Positions 26,901 to 36,200 of a stretch of DNA of 64,000 nt are shown here, piece by piece. Under the pieces are notes generated by a model, which was not told the origin of the DNA, searched no databases, and saw only the letters and a list, made by a program, of their open reading frames with translations. The stretch is from Lycocorax pyrrhopterus obiensis (taxonomy: Eukaryota > Chordata > Aves > Passeriformes > Paradisaeidae). The first letter of the stretch is position 1, and every line of letters starts with the position of its first letter. The stretch lies in the NCBI GenBank assembly GCA_014706295.1, contig JACSVZ010000001.1, positions 118,820,763 to 118,884,762 on the forward strand, in the 5' to 3' direction. Both the position numbers and the translations under genes were made by a program.

Positions 26901-29900
26901 ACAAGTCATTCCTCTTTGCACGTCTGTGTACCAGAAAAGCAGCATGGGTTTGTTTGCACTGGAGTTATGCATGCTGTTATTTAGGGATGTGGTTTTGCAA
27001 AACCACGTGGGTAACAAATAGTGTTCTTTTGCGCTGCTGGCACATTCGGAAGATTTTTTCTTCTGCCTAATCTTACTGGGCTGTGCAATGTGAAGCACTA
27101 GCCAACGATTTGCAGATCTGATTATTTTACAGATCATCTAATGAACACGGGAAGAATTTGGCATATTCCAGAATGACATTTTACATTCATTCTCTTCACT
27201 AGAAGATGCCTTCTAGTCTGATGCTTCCCAAGATAATGCAAATAGACCTCCCCCTGTAGTGACAGGAACTCAGCAGACCAGAGCACTTTTGTTCTCAGGG
27301 CTGTGTCACACTTCAAAGTATTTCTGTCATGGTCAGGAATGTGAAAAAACCCCATGCTCCCCCACCCAGTGGTCAGCAGCCATTTAGGGGTAGTGAGTCT
27401 GGCTGCATTTTTACATTTGCAGTTCATTTCTGACAGCAAAAACATGGCAGGTACCGGGAGGTGCTAGTTTCTTGAAGTCTCAGTGCCCCCAGTGATCTGC
27501 TCAGCATCATCTCCTGTCTGCGCAAGGCTGGACCTCCTGGCTCTTGCAGAGCCCGCACTTCAGGATCATAGAATCCTCTCTCAGGAAACACGGCTCCTGT
27601 GGCCCCGCAATGTATTCGCACTTCCTGGATGCCAGAGTCCCTTCGTGTGCTGCCTTTGGCAGCCTGCAGGAGGTGACTGACTCCAACTTGCCAAAGCAGT
27701 GCTGGCACAAGTTGTAGTACAGATGTGATTATCTTGATAAAAATTCCTCATGCTGGTACCAGCTGTTCTGTTCAGCGACCTGATGTAGCCTATCCTAGTT
27801 AAAGTCCTTGTGTCTGAAAGGCACCGTAATGAAAATGAGCAATGCAAGCAGCCAGGGGCTCTTTTTGTCCATGCAATTTTGAATTAAACATTCCCCTACA
27901 ATAAATATTTGAATGGCATAGGGGAAAAAGAGCAAGCAAAGCCCTGGGGAGCTCCCCCTGCGGGGGGAGCAGGAGGGACACCAGCACAGGTAAAGGAGTC
28001 CCAGGCCATGGGACAGGAGCTTTGGGTCCTGCATCGGCGCTGGAGATGGTGCATCCTCCCAGCACGTTGTTCACAACACAGGCATGTTGTTCACAACAGC
28101 CAGGCCTGCAAATGCAGACTGCAGGCTGGAAACAATCCTGCTCCCTTGTCTGCCCCACACACCAAGGAAAGTATTCCGTTGCTGGAAAACAGCTATAAAT
28201 ACCATGAGGTACAAGACAAAATAGATATGAGCTTATTTACCCCTGTATCTGTTGGCCTTCCACCGCAAACAGGAGCTAAGAGTCCCAAAAGTCTTCCTTC
28301 ATGAGGAAAGGAAACAGCTCTGACTTTGAGCCCACACAGAAAGAAAAGTGCTGCTCAGAAAGAAGTGCTATTTTTAGTTGTTTTCCAAATGAAAACTATG
28401 CTAAGCTGCAAACCTCAGTTTCCTCTGTTCCATTTAGTTCTCTCAACACTATTTCTTGGCAAATATTTCTATGTGGGATAGAGGTGAGTGTCATACTTGA
28501 AATTTCTTCCTTTTTGTCCCCCCCAATCAGTCTGAAAATCAATCAATCTGCCTTCACATAGTACAGGAACAGGTGCCAAGATCTGGGTGTCTGAAGGGCC
28601 CATTCATCCATCACAGAATATGTGAACTGTCAATGTCTGTACAATGCACCTGCTTGTAGTTCTTTTATTTGAAGACTGTGAACACTTATCAAGGGAATAA
28701 ATTAATGAAATGAGAGAGATGCAGCTCATTTATTCCCATCCTCCCCCCTTTCCTCCTCAGCAACTGCCTGTCTCAGAGGCTTCGCAAATGACATCACACA
28801 AGACTTTAACATTTATCTTAGAACTACAGTGAATTATCCTCATCCAAACCCAGTATCTAGATGCAACTTAGCATCTGGCTGTAGCCCAGTTTATGCTGAA
28901 GTTAGAGACCAATTTTGTCTCCATCCACTGGTTGGCACACTCTTGAGGGGCTGAAAACAAGGGGCAGATTGCCAGGCTGTATGGAGCTGCACTGACGCTC
29001 CTGGAGCAGGCTGGTGTGTAAATCCAGTCACAGGCCCAGAGCTGCCCTGACTTTGCAAGAACCATACGATCATTAAGGTCGGAAAAGATCTCCAAGATCA
29101 AGTCCAACCTTCAATATCACTGTCAGAAACCCAGCTAATAAACCCAGGGTTAGCAGTGGGATTTATAATTAACTGGGGAGAAGGTTCTTAAAACTAACAG
29201 AACACAATTTGTCTTTTGTCTTTGCAGTTCCTAAATTTATCCTCACAGCTGTCAACCCCCTGGTCCCCGATAACAAGTCTTCCATCAAACAGAACGACGG
29301 TATGTACCACCAAAGAATCAGGGTTTGGGATGAAGTAGTGGAAACCCTGCTGAAAGAGCTGCTCTTCCTGTTGGAAAGCAGAGGGACAGGCTGGGAGTGG
29401 GATGTGAGCACAGCCCTGCAGTCACAGCAACGCTACAGGAAGAGTGACCTGCCCAGAGCCAGCATGCTGGGAAGAGTAAAAGTGAAATTGTAGTTGTTTA
29501 AGGGTGAAGAATCTTTTACAAGTTATGCCAACACCTGCTCTTTTCAAAGGCCACAAAATTAAGGATGAGGCTGATGTGTGTACGCTGTCCCCAGTAACAG
29601 GAGCGCATGGCATGGTTGGGCTGGGAAGGCCATTGGAGAACCGTGAAGCTTCATGAAGGAAAATTATTTCAGAAAACCCAATGGGAATAGGCACAAGGGG
29701 TTTCACTTGGTAATAGGCTCTTTTAAATTAATTTGCCATTTTCTAGATGTTTGATATTTTCAATAATTTGTTAATTATACTTTATTTAACTTATCAACCA
29801 TTGTTTGGTCTAGTGTTCTGCAGCTCCTTCAGCACAGCACTGGCCTGCCTGTGTTTTGGGTGGACTTGTTAGCTGGAAAGTTACTGGGCGAATATCAATT

Positions 29901-30390
29901 TAGTAGTTTCATTGAATTTACCTTACCTCCTCGTGTCACAGGTGTCGACCTTGATCCAAGGGAATCAAGACTTCCAAAGAAAGATGGAACGATTGTTAGC
30001 TCTAACTACTTGGCTACATTTGCATACATTAGAGGTAGGAAAATGAGGCTGATATTGTTTGGCTCACTAGATCGTGGCATTATGGGAAAAGGGAGGATCA
30101 ACTCCAAAGGTTACAACTAGTAATCCCATGTTTATGGTAATAATATGATTACAATATAATCACAGTCTTGTTGATGGGACAATCCCGGCATAATGGATAT
30201 TTAGGGAATATTTCCTACCTTGAAGGATTCAAACTGTCTTAGCAACTGCAGCCAAGATATTTTTAAATTAATATTTTCAATGGGGACTGTTGGCTGTTCA
30301 GTAGTTTCTTAAACCTGACCTGTGAGAGCACTGGAGACATCTGTCTTTGGAAATGTTGGGTTGCATACATACATGGACCATCAAGGAGTA

Positions 30391-30454
<64 letters not shown>

Positions 30455-31334
30455 AAAAAGCCATCCCAAACCCAGCCGTCTCTGCTGTGAGACGAAGCAG
30501 GTTTTGTGACTTAGCAACACTAAGTCCAAAGGAAGAAAAGTGCTCCCTACTCAGCCTGGCCTGGAGATGCTGCCAAGGCCCTGCAGAGCCCAGAGTCGCT
30601 CTTCTCATGCCCCCTGTTTGTGAGGGTAAGGCCCGTTTTGGCAGGATGGCAGGAAAAACCAAAAAAGGTGTGCAGAGTTCTAGTAGCTGGTTGACAACAG
30701 CAGTGAGCTGCTCATAAAGGGTTGGGCTCATGTTGTTATTTTACAATGTCATAACCAGGCTGGATTTTTGCCCAGCAGTTTGGAGAGGCAGAGCCGGCAG
30801 GGTTGGGCTGCGAGTGTCGGGAGGTTTGGATGCCTTATGGCTATGGAACACTGTGGGAATGGCAGCTGGGGGTTTGTAATCAACCTTGGCACTTTGTAAA
30901 GTGATTAAGCCCTGGCTCTCTTGCCTGCAGATCACCCCGAAAGAGCTGCTCTCCTGTTTGTGTCCAGCGTTTGTGTGGGATTATTCTTCACGCTGTGTGC
31001 CTCGGTGATCTGCGTGTCGTGTGCTAGTGACATCCGGAAACTGCACAGAAAGGGGGATCAGCTGGTGCCAGAGAGTGCCAGAGCCTACGAGAGCAGTGAA
31101 CAGGAGGAGGAGGAGGAGGAAGAGGAGGGGGAGGATTCCTCCCTTTCGAACACCCAGGATGAGACAGACGGACTTTACAGACCTTCTTACTCAGGTTATA
31201 ACTCAGCAGAGGCAGCGGAACTGGCTGAAAGGATTGAACGAAGGGAGCAGATCATACAGGAAATTTGGATGAACAGTGGTTTGGATACGACACCTCCTAG
31301 AAATATGAATACATTTTATATTAATGAACAATAA
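11743..31334 (+). CDS. EVA1C: EVA1C, partial spliced gene (7 coding exons; signal-peptide exon not in window)
   Basis: EVA1C is a single-pass membrane protein that binds heparin and the guidance ligand SLIT in other species. The coding exons are 11743-11939, 15294-15417, 18336-18488, 25796-25939, 29228-29299, 29942-30034 and 30931-31334. Joined, they give 394 residues plus stop without a frameshift. Reading order is two cysteine-rich SUEL lectin domains (residues about 10-205 of this partial chain), a linker, a hydrophobic helix (about 266-289), an acidic run (318-329) and the conserved tail motif AELAERIERREQIIQEIWMN. The human protein is about 441 residues, so only the N-terminal signal-peptide region is missing. 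The first exon here begins in phase 1, matching the human join just before GYLTKLLQNHT. I see no GC-rich first exon in 1-11742, so it probably lies left of the window. The identification rests on recognised similarity over the whole chain and is firm. Confidence 0.95.
11940..15293 (+). other. EVA1C intron
   Basis: Unique-looking intron sequence. I see no repeat, RNA or coding feature beyond the flanking splice sites. Confidence 0.8.
15294..15417 (+). CDS. EVA1C: EVA1C exon: second half of SUEL lectin domain 1
   Basis: The acceptor is TGTTCCAG and the donor GTAAGT is at 15418. The exon is 124 nt, phase 0 to phase 1. It encodes KVLDECQNLRSCQLLVNSRV followed by FGPDLCPG and a closing VSFKC. This is the C-terminal half of a SUEL domain with its DPCPGTxKYL-like signature. 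Confidence 0.95.
15418..18335 (+). other. EVA1C intron
   Basis: Intron with nothing recognisable. The - strand ORFs at 15964-16320 and 17779-18111 have no family resemblance. Confidence 0.8.
18336..18488 (+). CDS. EVA1C: EVA1C exon: first half of SUEL lectin domain 2
   Basis: The acceptor is CTACTTTAG and the donor GTATGT is at 18489. The exon is 153 nt, phase 1 to phase 1. It encodes CENQELKLHCQESKFL and IYSATYGR, the start of the second lectin domain. The motif parallels that of the exon at 11743, as expected from internal domain duplication in this family. Confidence 0.95.
21631..21700 (+). mobile_element. Possible degraded CR1 3' end
   Basis: GTTCCTTCCAGTCCAACTAG and a later GGATTCTATGATGCTGTGAT resemble the CR1 terminus with an AT-rich interruption. 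The call is weak. Confidence 0.35.
22876..22925 (+). repeat. Two-copy direct repeat, period 30 nt
   Basis: TCTTTGCTTTCATTTTAAAA occurs at 22876-22895 and again at 22906-22925. It is a local tandem duplication inside an EVA1C intron. Confidence 0.85.
25796..25939 (+). CDS. EVA1C: EVA1C exon: second half of SUEL lectin domain 2
   Basis: The acceptor TTTCTTTCAG has a strong pyrimidine tract, and the donor GTAAGA is at 25940. The exon is 144 nt, phase 1 to phase 1. It encodes CYGKQRCKIIV, FGSPCLPGVTKYL and NVSYAC. NVS is a potential N-glycosylation site. Confidence 0.95.
27951..27970. repeat. Perfect GC-rich inverted repeat
   Basis: GCTCCCCC, a 4-nt TGCG spacer, then GGGGGAGC form an 8-bp stem. 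It lies in an EVA1C intron with no neighbouring feature that explains it. Confidence 0.7.
28063..28104 (+). repeat. Two-copy direct repeat, period about 20 nt
   Basis: GTTGTTCACAACA-like units are repeated: ACGTTGTTCACAACACAGGC followed by ATGTTGTTCACAACAGCCAG. Each unit contains the inverted pair GTTGT/ACAAC. Confidence 0.7.
29062..29147 (-). mobile_element. CR1 LINE fragment, older subfamily
   Basis: Read as written it is ATACGATCATTAAGGTCGGA, AAAGATCTCCAAGATCAAGT, then CCAACCTTCAATATCACTGT. This is the reverse complement of a CR1 3' end of the type common in chicken. It ends about 80 nt before the EVA1C exon at 29228. Confidence 0.75.
29228..29299 (+). CDS. EVA1C: EVA1C exon: extracellular linker
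   Basis: This is a 72-nt exon between acceptor TCTTTGCAG and donor GTATGT, phase 1 to phase 1. It encodes PKFILTAVNPLVPDNKSS and IKQND, corresponding to the membrane-proximal linker of human EVA1C (PKNILTAIDP). Because it is symmetric and divisible by three it could be skipped without a frameshift. NKS is a potential N-glycosylation site. Confidence 0.9.
29300..29941 (+). other. EVA1C intron
   Basis: Short intron with nothing recognisable. Confidence 0.8.
29942..30034 (+). CDS. EVA1C: EVA1C exon: juxtamembrane linker
   Basis: This is a 93-nt exon, acceptor GTGTCACAG and donor GTAGGA, phase 1 to phase 1. It encodes VDLDPRESRLPKKDG, then YLATFAYIR, matching human LRKDGILVSNSLAAFAYIR. It is also symmetric. 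Confidence 0.9.
30035..30930 (+). other. EVA1C last intron
   Basis: The notable content is the 58-nt A run. No CR1 tail was seen. Confidence 0.8.
30394..30451 (+). repeat. 58-nt poly(A) run
   Basis: An uninterrupted homopolymer of 58 A lies in the EVA1C intron between 30034 and 30931. The flanks are AGGAGTAGTT and GGGAAAAAGCC. It is not attached to a recognisable CR1, whose 3' ends are not poly(A). It explains the all-lysine segment in the ORF here. Confidence 0.95.
30931..31334 (+). CDS. EVA1C: EVA1C terminal coding exon: transmembrane helix and EVA1/FAM176 tail
   Basis: The acceptor is TTGCCTGCAG; coding continues to TAA at 31332-31334. It encodes DHPERAALL, a hydrophobic stretch through SVCVGLFFTLCASVICV (single membrane pass), a short basic segment, an acidic run EEEEEEEEGED made of GAG/GAA codons, and the conserved tail ending in IWMNSGLDT and NMNTFYINEQ. 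As I recall, the human protein stops at the equivalent of the Y in NTFY, so the last four residues here are an extension. Confidence 0.95.
31095..31136 (+). repeat. GAG/GAA codon run in EVA1C coding sequence
   Basis: A purine triplet tract encodes EQEEEEEEEEGED in the cytoplasmic tail. Tandem GAG codons suggest length variation by slippage. Confidence 0.8.
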
Positions 31335-31434
31335 ATGACTTATTTTGGATGACACCCTCTCCCTTTAAAAAAAAAAAAAAAGAATGTACCTTCTGTGAAG
31401 GAACATTTGTATCAGTGAATATAATTATTTGTAA

Positions 31435-31440
31435 AATAAA
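31435..31440 (+). terminator. Polyadenylation signal AATAAA (EVA1C, proximal)
   Basis: A canonical hexamer lies about 100 nt after the EVA1C stop codon. Confidence 0.6.
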
Positions 31441-31453
31441 AAGAAATATATGC

Positions 31454-31459
31454 AATAAA
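31454..31459 (+). terminator. Polyadenylation signal AATAAA (EVA1C, second)
   Basis: A second canonical hexamer sits 19 nt after the first. Either could specify the mRNA end. Confidence 0.6.
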
Positions 31460-31480
31460 AAGAGGGTTTCATACCCTTGA

Positions 31481-34400
31481 CTGTCTATAAAACCTTCTGT
31501 GAAAAACACTCTACAGTTTTAATTCATGCTACAGATTACTTTTCATTGTAATTTGGGATCAGCTGCCAAATGCATGTTTAGGACTATTAAAAAAGGTGGA
31601 AAATATTTAAGAAGATGTATTCAACCATCGGAACAGACCTGCCTGAGATGTGCTCCTGCTGCTATCTGTGCTGGCAAATCTGTGAAGGACAAGCTCCAAA
31701 ATGGCTGCTGCTTTCATAAAAGACTCCTGACATTGCCGCACGCTAAGAACGCTTAAGGGAAACACTGAGTTCATTTTTCTGATCCTAAAGCAGGGCTAGA
31801 GCCAGCACTTGAATGCAGGTCATGTTCTCAGGATTTTTTATCAGTTCGCAATCTTCACTTGAAAATTGTTAGACTAGACAGATTTGATTTCAGTTGGACA
31901 GAAAATTAAATCAGTAATGTATCTAAGCTGAAACCACAACAGCCTTCCTGTCTTAAAAATGTCTCCAATATTTTAGCTGCAGCCCATAGGGAATTTACTG
32001 AACAAAAGGAGGAAAAATGTCACTTCCTATTGGTAATACTTCATGGTTTCATTGTGCTTCCCTACTGAGATGCTGTGTGTCCAGGTAGAGTGTAGTATGA
32101 AACACTTGGAAAGAAAACAGTGACATGACTTGTCATTTCCTACTGATACAAAGTCAAATTAAGCCTGGAAAAACTTTAAAGGGAGGAAGGGAGCTTGCTC
32201 AGATGACTAAGGCACAATCCTGTGCTCAACTGGAAAAATCTCACCACCAATTAGCATCCTATCAGCGGAAGGAAGAGAGGCTAAGGAGATGGACGGACAG
32301 CTGAGGTCATCCAGAGTACTGGGAAACTGCAGGAGAGGCCAGGCACAGCCCAGGAGCCTGGCTGCATTCCCTCTGGGACACTCCTCTGCCCTTTCCAGTA
32401 GGAAGTCATCATAGCCTGTGCTATGCACAATATTGATTAATAGGTTTTGGTTTGGAGAAGCCCATGCCTTGGTCCTGAGGGTGGAAGAAGGCAAGTTTGC
32501 CTTTGGGGAGGTGTCTGGGCCAGAGCTGGCTCCTTCCTCCTGACTCATGGGGCAGGTGCCACCCATTTCCTGGTCAGATACAAAGAGACTGATCTACATC
32601 CCAACAATTCCCCCTGCTGACAGACCATACTAGTGAAAAAAACCTGATCCTCTTCCTTTTACTGGAGCGGGCTGGGCTCTGACCTGCAGGGCTGAGGGCA
32701 GGGGCTCCAGGGCCCCCTGCGCTGCTGGGCTACCCAAAACTCTTGAGTCCCGGTGAAACTCTCTCCTGGAGAGCCTGAGCCCCACAGGCCAGCTGATATC
32801 CAGCTGATCTTTTCTGGAAGTTATCTGTCTGGCAGTTAACGTTTACAGTCACTAAAATTTGTGCATTTTCTTCCCTCATTTTTTATTGGGAAGCCTCGGA
32901 TGTCAGAAGCTGACATGCTAACAAAAGCTGGGAGTCATCTTTCCTTCAGACTTCACTTTGCCCAAGACTAGGTAAAGTCAGTGTGCCCTAGGGGTGACCC
33001 ACACTGGAGAACACCTGGTCCAACCAAGGATGGGACTCCACAACCTTTCTGGGCAACCTGTGCCAGTGCTCGGCCACCCACACAGTGACAAAGTGTTCCC
33101 TGATGTTCGGAGGGACCCTCCTGTGTTTCATTTTGTCCCCATTGCCTTTGTTCCTGCCACTGGGCACACAGGTCCTTTCCCTGTTTTGTTCACTTCATCC
33201 ACACATCCATCCGATAGCCCTCCTTGGGATTCCCAGCTGAAACCAGGGTCTTCATTCCTGGTGACATAACAATTGCAGTGGCAGCAGATCAGCAGAAATC
33301 AGTTTGCAACTCAGAAGTTAGTCCGTTCCTTGGGGCAAAATGTTTCACTTTTCCCAACTCCCATTCCTCTCCTTGCTTTTACAATCTTGGAGGAAAAAGA
33401 GCTTTCGTATTGAAACAGTGATTTAACAGACCTGACCCCCTCCTGATTTTCCTCCCTGCCTGCCACCACACGCTGTGGGCGGACAGTAAAAAAATTCCTG
33501 CAGGTGCCAGAGAAGCGGCTGCTTCCCAAGATGAAGCATTTCCCAGGCACCGGGAATGTGTTTTGAGGAAAAAAAAAAAGTGCAGTGCTTAATAATGGAT
33601 GCCTGTTTAAATGGATCCTCCAACATAGTGACAAACCTTGTCCAAGCTCCAGGACCAAGTCAGCAGGGCAGGGGAAGCAGCTTTTGCTCCAGGCTGGGAG
33701 GTCAAGCTTCACTCAGGATCTGTTCCTCTGACTGAACTATTTATAGTCTGAATTTGGGTTGCTGTTTTATTCTTTTTGCATAAACTTTCCAAGTCTAATT
33801 GGGGAAAGCTATCAATTAGTGGTTCACCTCATTCCAAAATATTGACTGTTCACAGCAGTCTGAAAGTCAGAATGAAGACAAACATGGGAAAACCTGATAA
33901 ACAGACATTGAATTATTTGGATCTTTCTGAGACACACTCTCTGCAGAAAAAGTATCCAGTGGAGAAAATAGAAAATGAATGAGGTACGCACTTACCTGTC
34001 CCAAGCCCTGGAAAAACCAGCAGCTGAAGTGCCATAGCTGGAGTCTGCTCCATCTCCAGGCTGAGGGCTGATGTATCCATGGGGAGGGTGCCATGGGGCA
34101 GCAGCGGTGATGCTATAGGAAGGACACTCAAGGCTGGCAGTGGGATGGAGTTTCAGCAGTAAAATCCCTAAAATTTCCCAGAAGAGCAGCCTAAGGAGAA
34201 AATACTGCAAAGGAGAGCTTGCAAGTTGTTTGGACTATTTGGTTTGTGCCCCACACAGGGTTGTGGGCATGACACACATCTGGAAATGGTTATGACCCAG
34301 CATCAATATCTGAACTTACTGAAAGGCAACGTGCAATGCTGGTGTAGTTGTTTGAACTCCCCACTCCTGCCTTGAAAATAGGCTTGAGTCTGTTGCCAGG

Positions 34401-35959
34401 AACGCTGGGTGAGGTTGCAGGAAGCAATAAATAAATCCTTTTTATTTATCCGGAATCCTGGGTGAGGCAGAGAATGGAGCAATGCAGGAAAGCAAAACCG
34501 TGAAAAGGAGAAAAGGAATGAAACCAGGTGTGGAAACCATTTCCATTCATCAGGATGGTGATAAGGCCACAAAACAAAAGGTTTAGCAATATTCTGCTGT
34601 GTGTCTCCTTTGAGAGAGAATGGATTTACCCTCTGGAAGGGCATGGCTACCCTCAAACTTCTAGAAATAAGTGGTTTAAAAGAAAGACAAAACACTTTTG
34701 CAAATTTGCAAACCTGCGTATGGTGTTTCTATCTCATTATCTCCTTGGATAGTTAAATATCTACAGGCTTTCCTGGGTTCCTGTACTCTTTAATCTTTGT
34801 CCAGTGAGTTCATTCAATTTCAGTCACAATAAATGAATCCAGCAGATCCACAAACACTGTTGTGAGAACTCCGAAAAGCATCAACGCTATGGAAAGTTTG
34901 CTCAGCTAAAGAAAAAACCAGCACCAATTACAGCAGAGAAAAGCAGTCGAAGGAGTGCAGAATCTGTGTAAAATATTTCCTATGCCATTTTTTCCCTTGC
35001 TTTCAGATAGGAAATGAGAATATTATAAGCTCCAGGACACTGATTTTCCTCTAAGGAAGTGGTAGAACAAGTGTTTTGTTAAAAACCTTTTTTGCCATGT
35101 GAAATAATTCCAAATAAATTTTTAATAAAAAATATTTGATGTTTTGCAACTCAGAAATGCTGATTTTTCTTTTTGTAAAAAGCCATGTTACTGTAAAGTT
35201 GAGATTCAAGGAAAACTACCAGACACCAAACTTCCCTAAAAATAAAAAAAATCAGTGATTGAAGTAAAACCACCATTAATAGTTCACTGAATGGCATTAA
35301 TTATCTTTTCTGCACTCAATCTTCAAGCTGCGAGTTCAGCAAACACTTGACTTTTAACTTGATCTGTGTCTCTTCAACCATACTAATATGGAAAGTGATG
35401 ATTTTTTTACTTCCATCTTAGAGATCTGGTTCTATTAAACTTGGGTTTATTTATTCAATCGACCTGCAAATGATGCTTTCTTTTGTATACAAATTTCTGT
35501 CAACCTCTATATACCAGCAATAAAAACTAAACACAAAGAATGAAAATGAAGCATTCCACAAGGATGTTACTTGTGTTTATATAAAAACATTTCCTTTAAA
35601 GAATTATTAAGAGGCTACCTCATTTCAAAATGACAGTTTGGAAACAGCTATGTTGAAATGTAAACAAGCACATAAAAAACCTTAATTCTCCCTGGATTAG
35701 TTGGGGGAAATTGATTTCCTATAAAATAAGTTACCTTCTCCAGAGCACACCATCTAACAGTAAGAATGAGAAGAGAGTATAAAGACCACTCAATAACACC
35801 AAACATTCCAGCGCATATTTACTAGACCTGTTACCTATGAAATAGATTGACATTTCCATATCCAAATTACAAGTTTCTAATAAAATACCGAACTTCAGGA
35901 GAATTGGTTCAATTCTTTGCAGAGAAAAGTGCTGCTGCAGTCACAGAGAAATATGAACA
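31481..35959. other. Intergenic gap between convergent EVA1C and CFAP298
   Basis: About 4.5 kb containing one old CR1 fragment (32993-33235) and an AT-rich right half (34.9-35.9 kb). It could include longer alternative 3' UTRs of either gene. No further gene is supported. Confidence 0.75.
32993..33235 (-). mobile_element. CR1 LINE fragment, older subfamily
   Basis: It includes GATGGGACTCCACAACCTTT, GGGCAACCTGTGCCAGTGCT and CCTGATGTTCGGAGGGACC, the antisense of CR1 sequence slightly upstream of the 3' tail. The copy is diverged and lies between EVA1C and CFAP298. Confidence 0.8.
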
Positions 35960-35965
35960 TTTATT
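35960..35965 (-). terminator. Polyadenylation signal AATAAA (CFAP298)
   Basis: AATAAA on the - strand (TTTATT as written) lies 125 nt after the CFAP298 stop codon. The 3' UTR is therefore about 150 nt (36089 down to roughly 35940). Confidence 0.65.
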
Positions 35966-36089
35966 GAACACCTAAGGCCACAGAAGTGAAAATTTCAGCT
36001 GCTGTCAGAAGAATCTACCACATACAACACAACTCCTTGCTGCAAACAAGAGCATCAACTGAGCAGCTTAAGAAGGGGTTTGCAGAGCT

Positions 36090-36200
36090 TCATCTTGGAC
36101 CCCATTTGATGTCTTTTACACCGTGAAATTGCCTTTTCAGAGCATGGTTGTCTGCCCACTCAGCATTTAGAAACGAGTCATCGTCCTCCTCCTCCAGTTT
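36090..36200 (-). CDS. CFAP298: CFAP298 exon 7 (stop codon)
   Basis: The exon contributes 111 nt of coding sequence including TGA (36090-36092), residues 255-290. It encodes KLEEEDDDSFLNAEWADNHA and LKRQFHGVKDIKWGPR. The acceptor is CTGCCACAG. Confidence 0.95.
   Translation of the reverse strand, partial: KLEEEDDDSFLNAEWADNHALKRQFHGVKDIKWGPR

Larger units (their letters stand above)
25940..29227 (+). other. EVA1C intron
   Basis: It contains the inverted repeat at 27951, the small direct repeat at 28063 and an old CR1 fragment at 29062. Nothing else is recognised. Confidence 0.8.
31335..31480 (+). other. EVA1C: EVA1C 3' UTR (short form)
   Basis: Non-coding sequence after the EVA1C stop contains a 14-nt A run at about 31367-31380 and two poly(A) signals. 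The cleavage position is estimated at 10-25 nt after the last signal. A longer 3' UTR cannot be excluded. Confidence 0.6.

Noticed and set aside
30322..30717. ORF with a long lysine run
   Set aside because: It is produced by the 58-nt A homopolymer and is not a gene.
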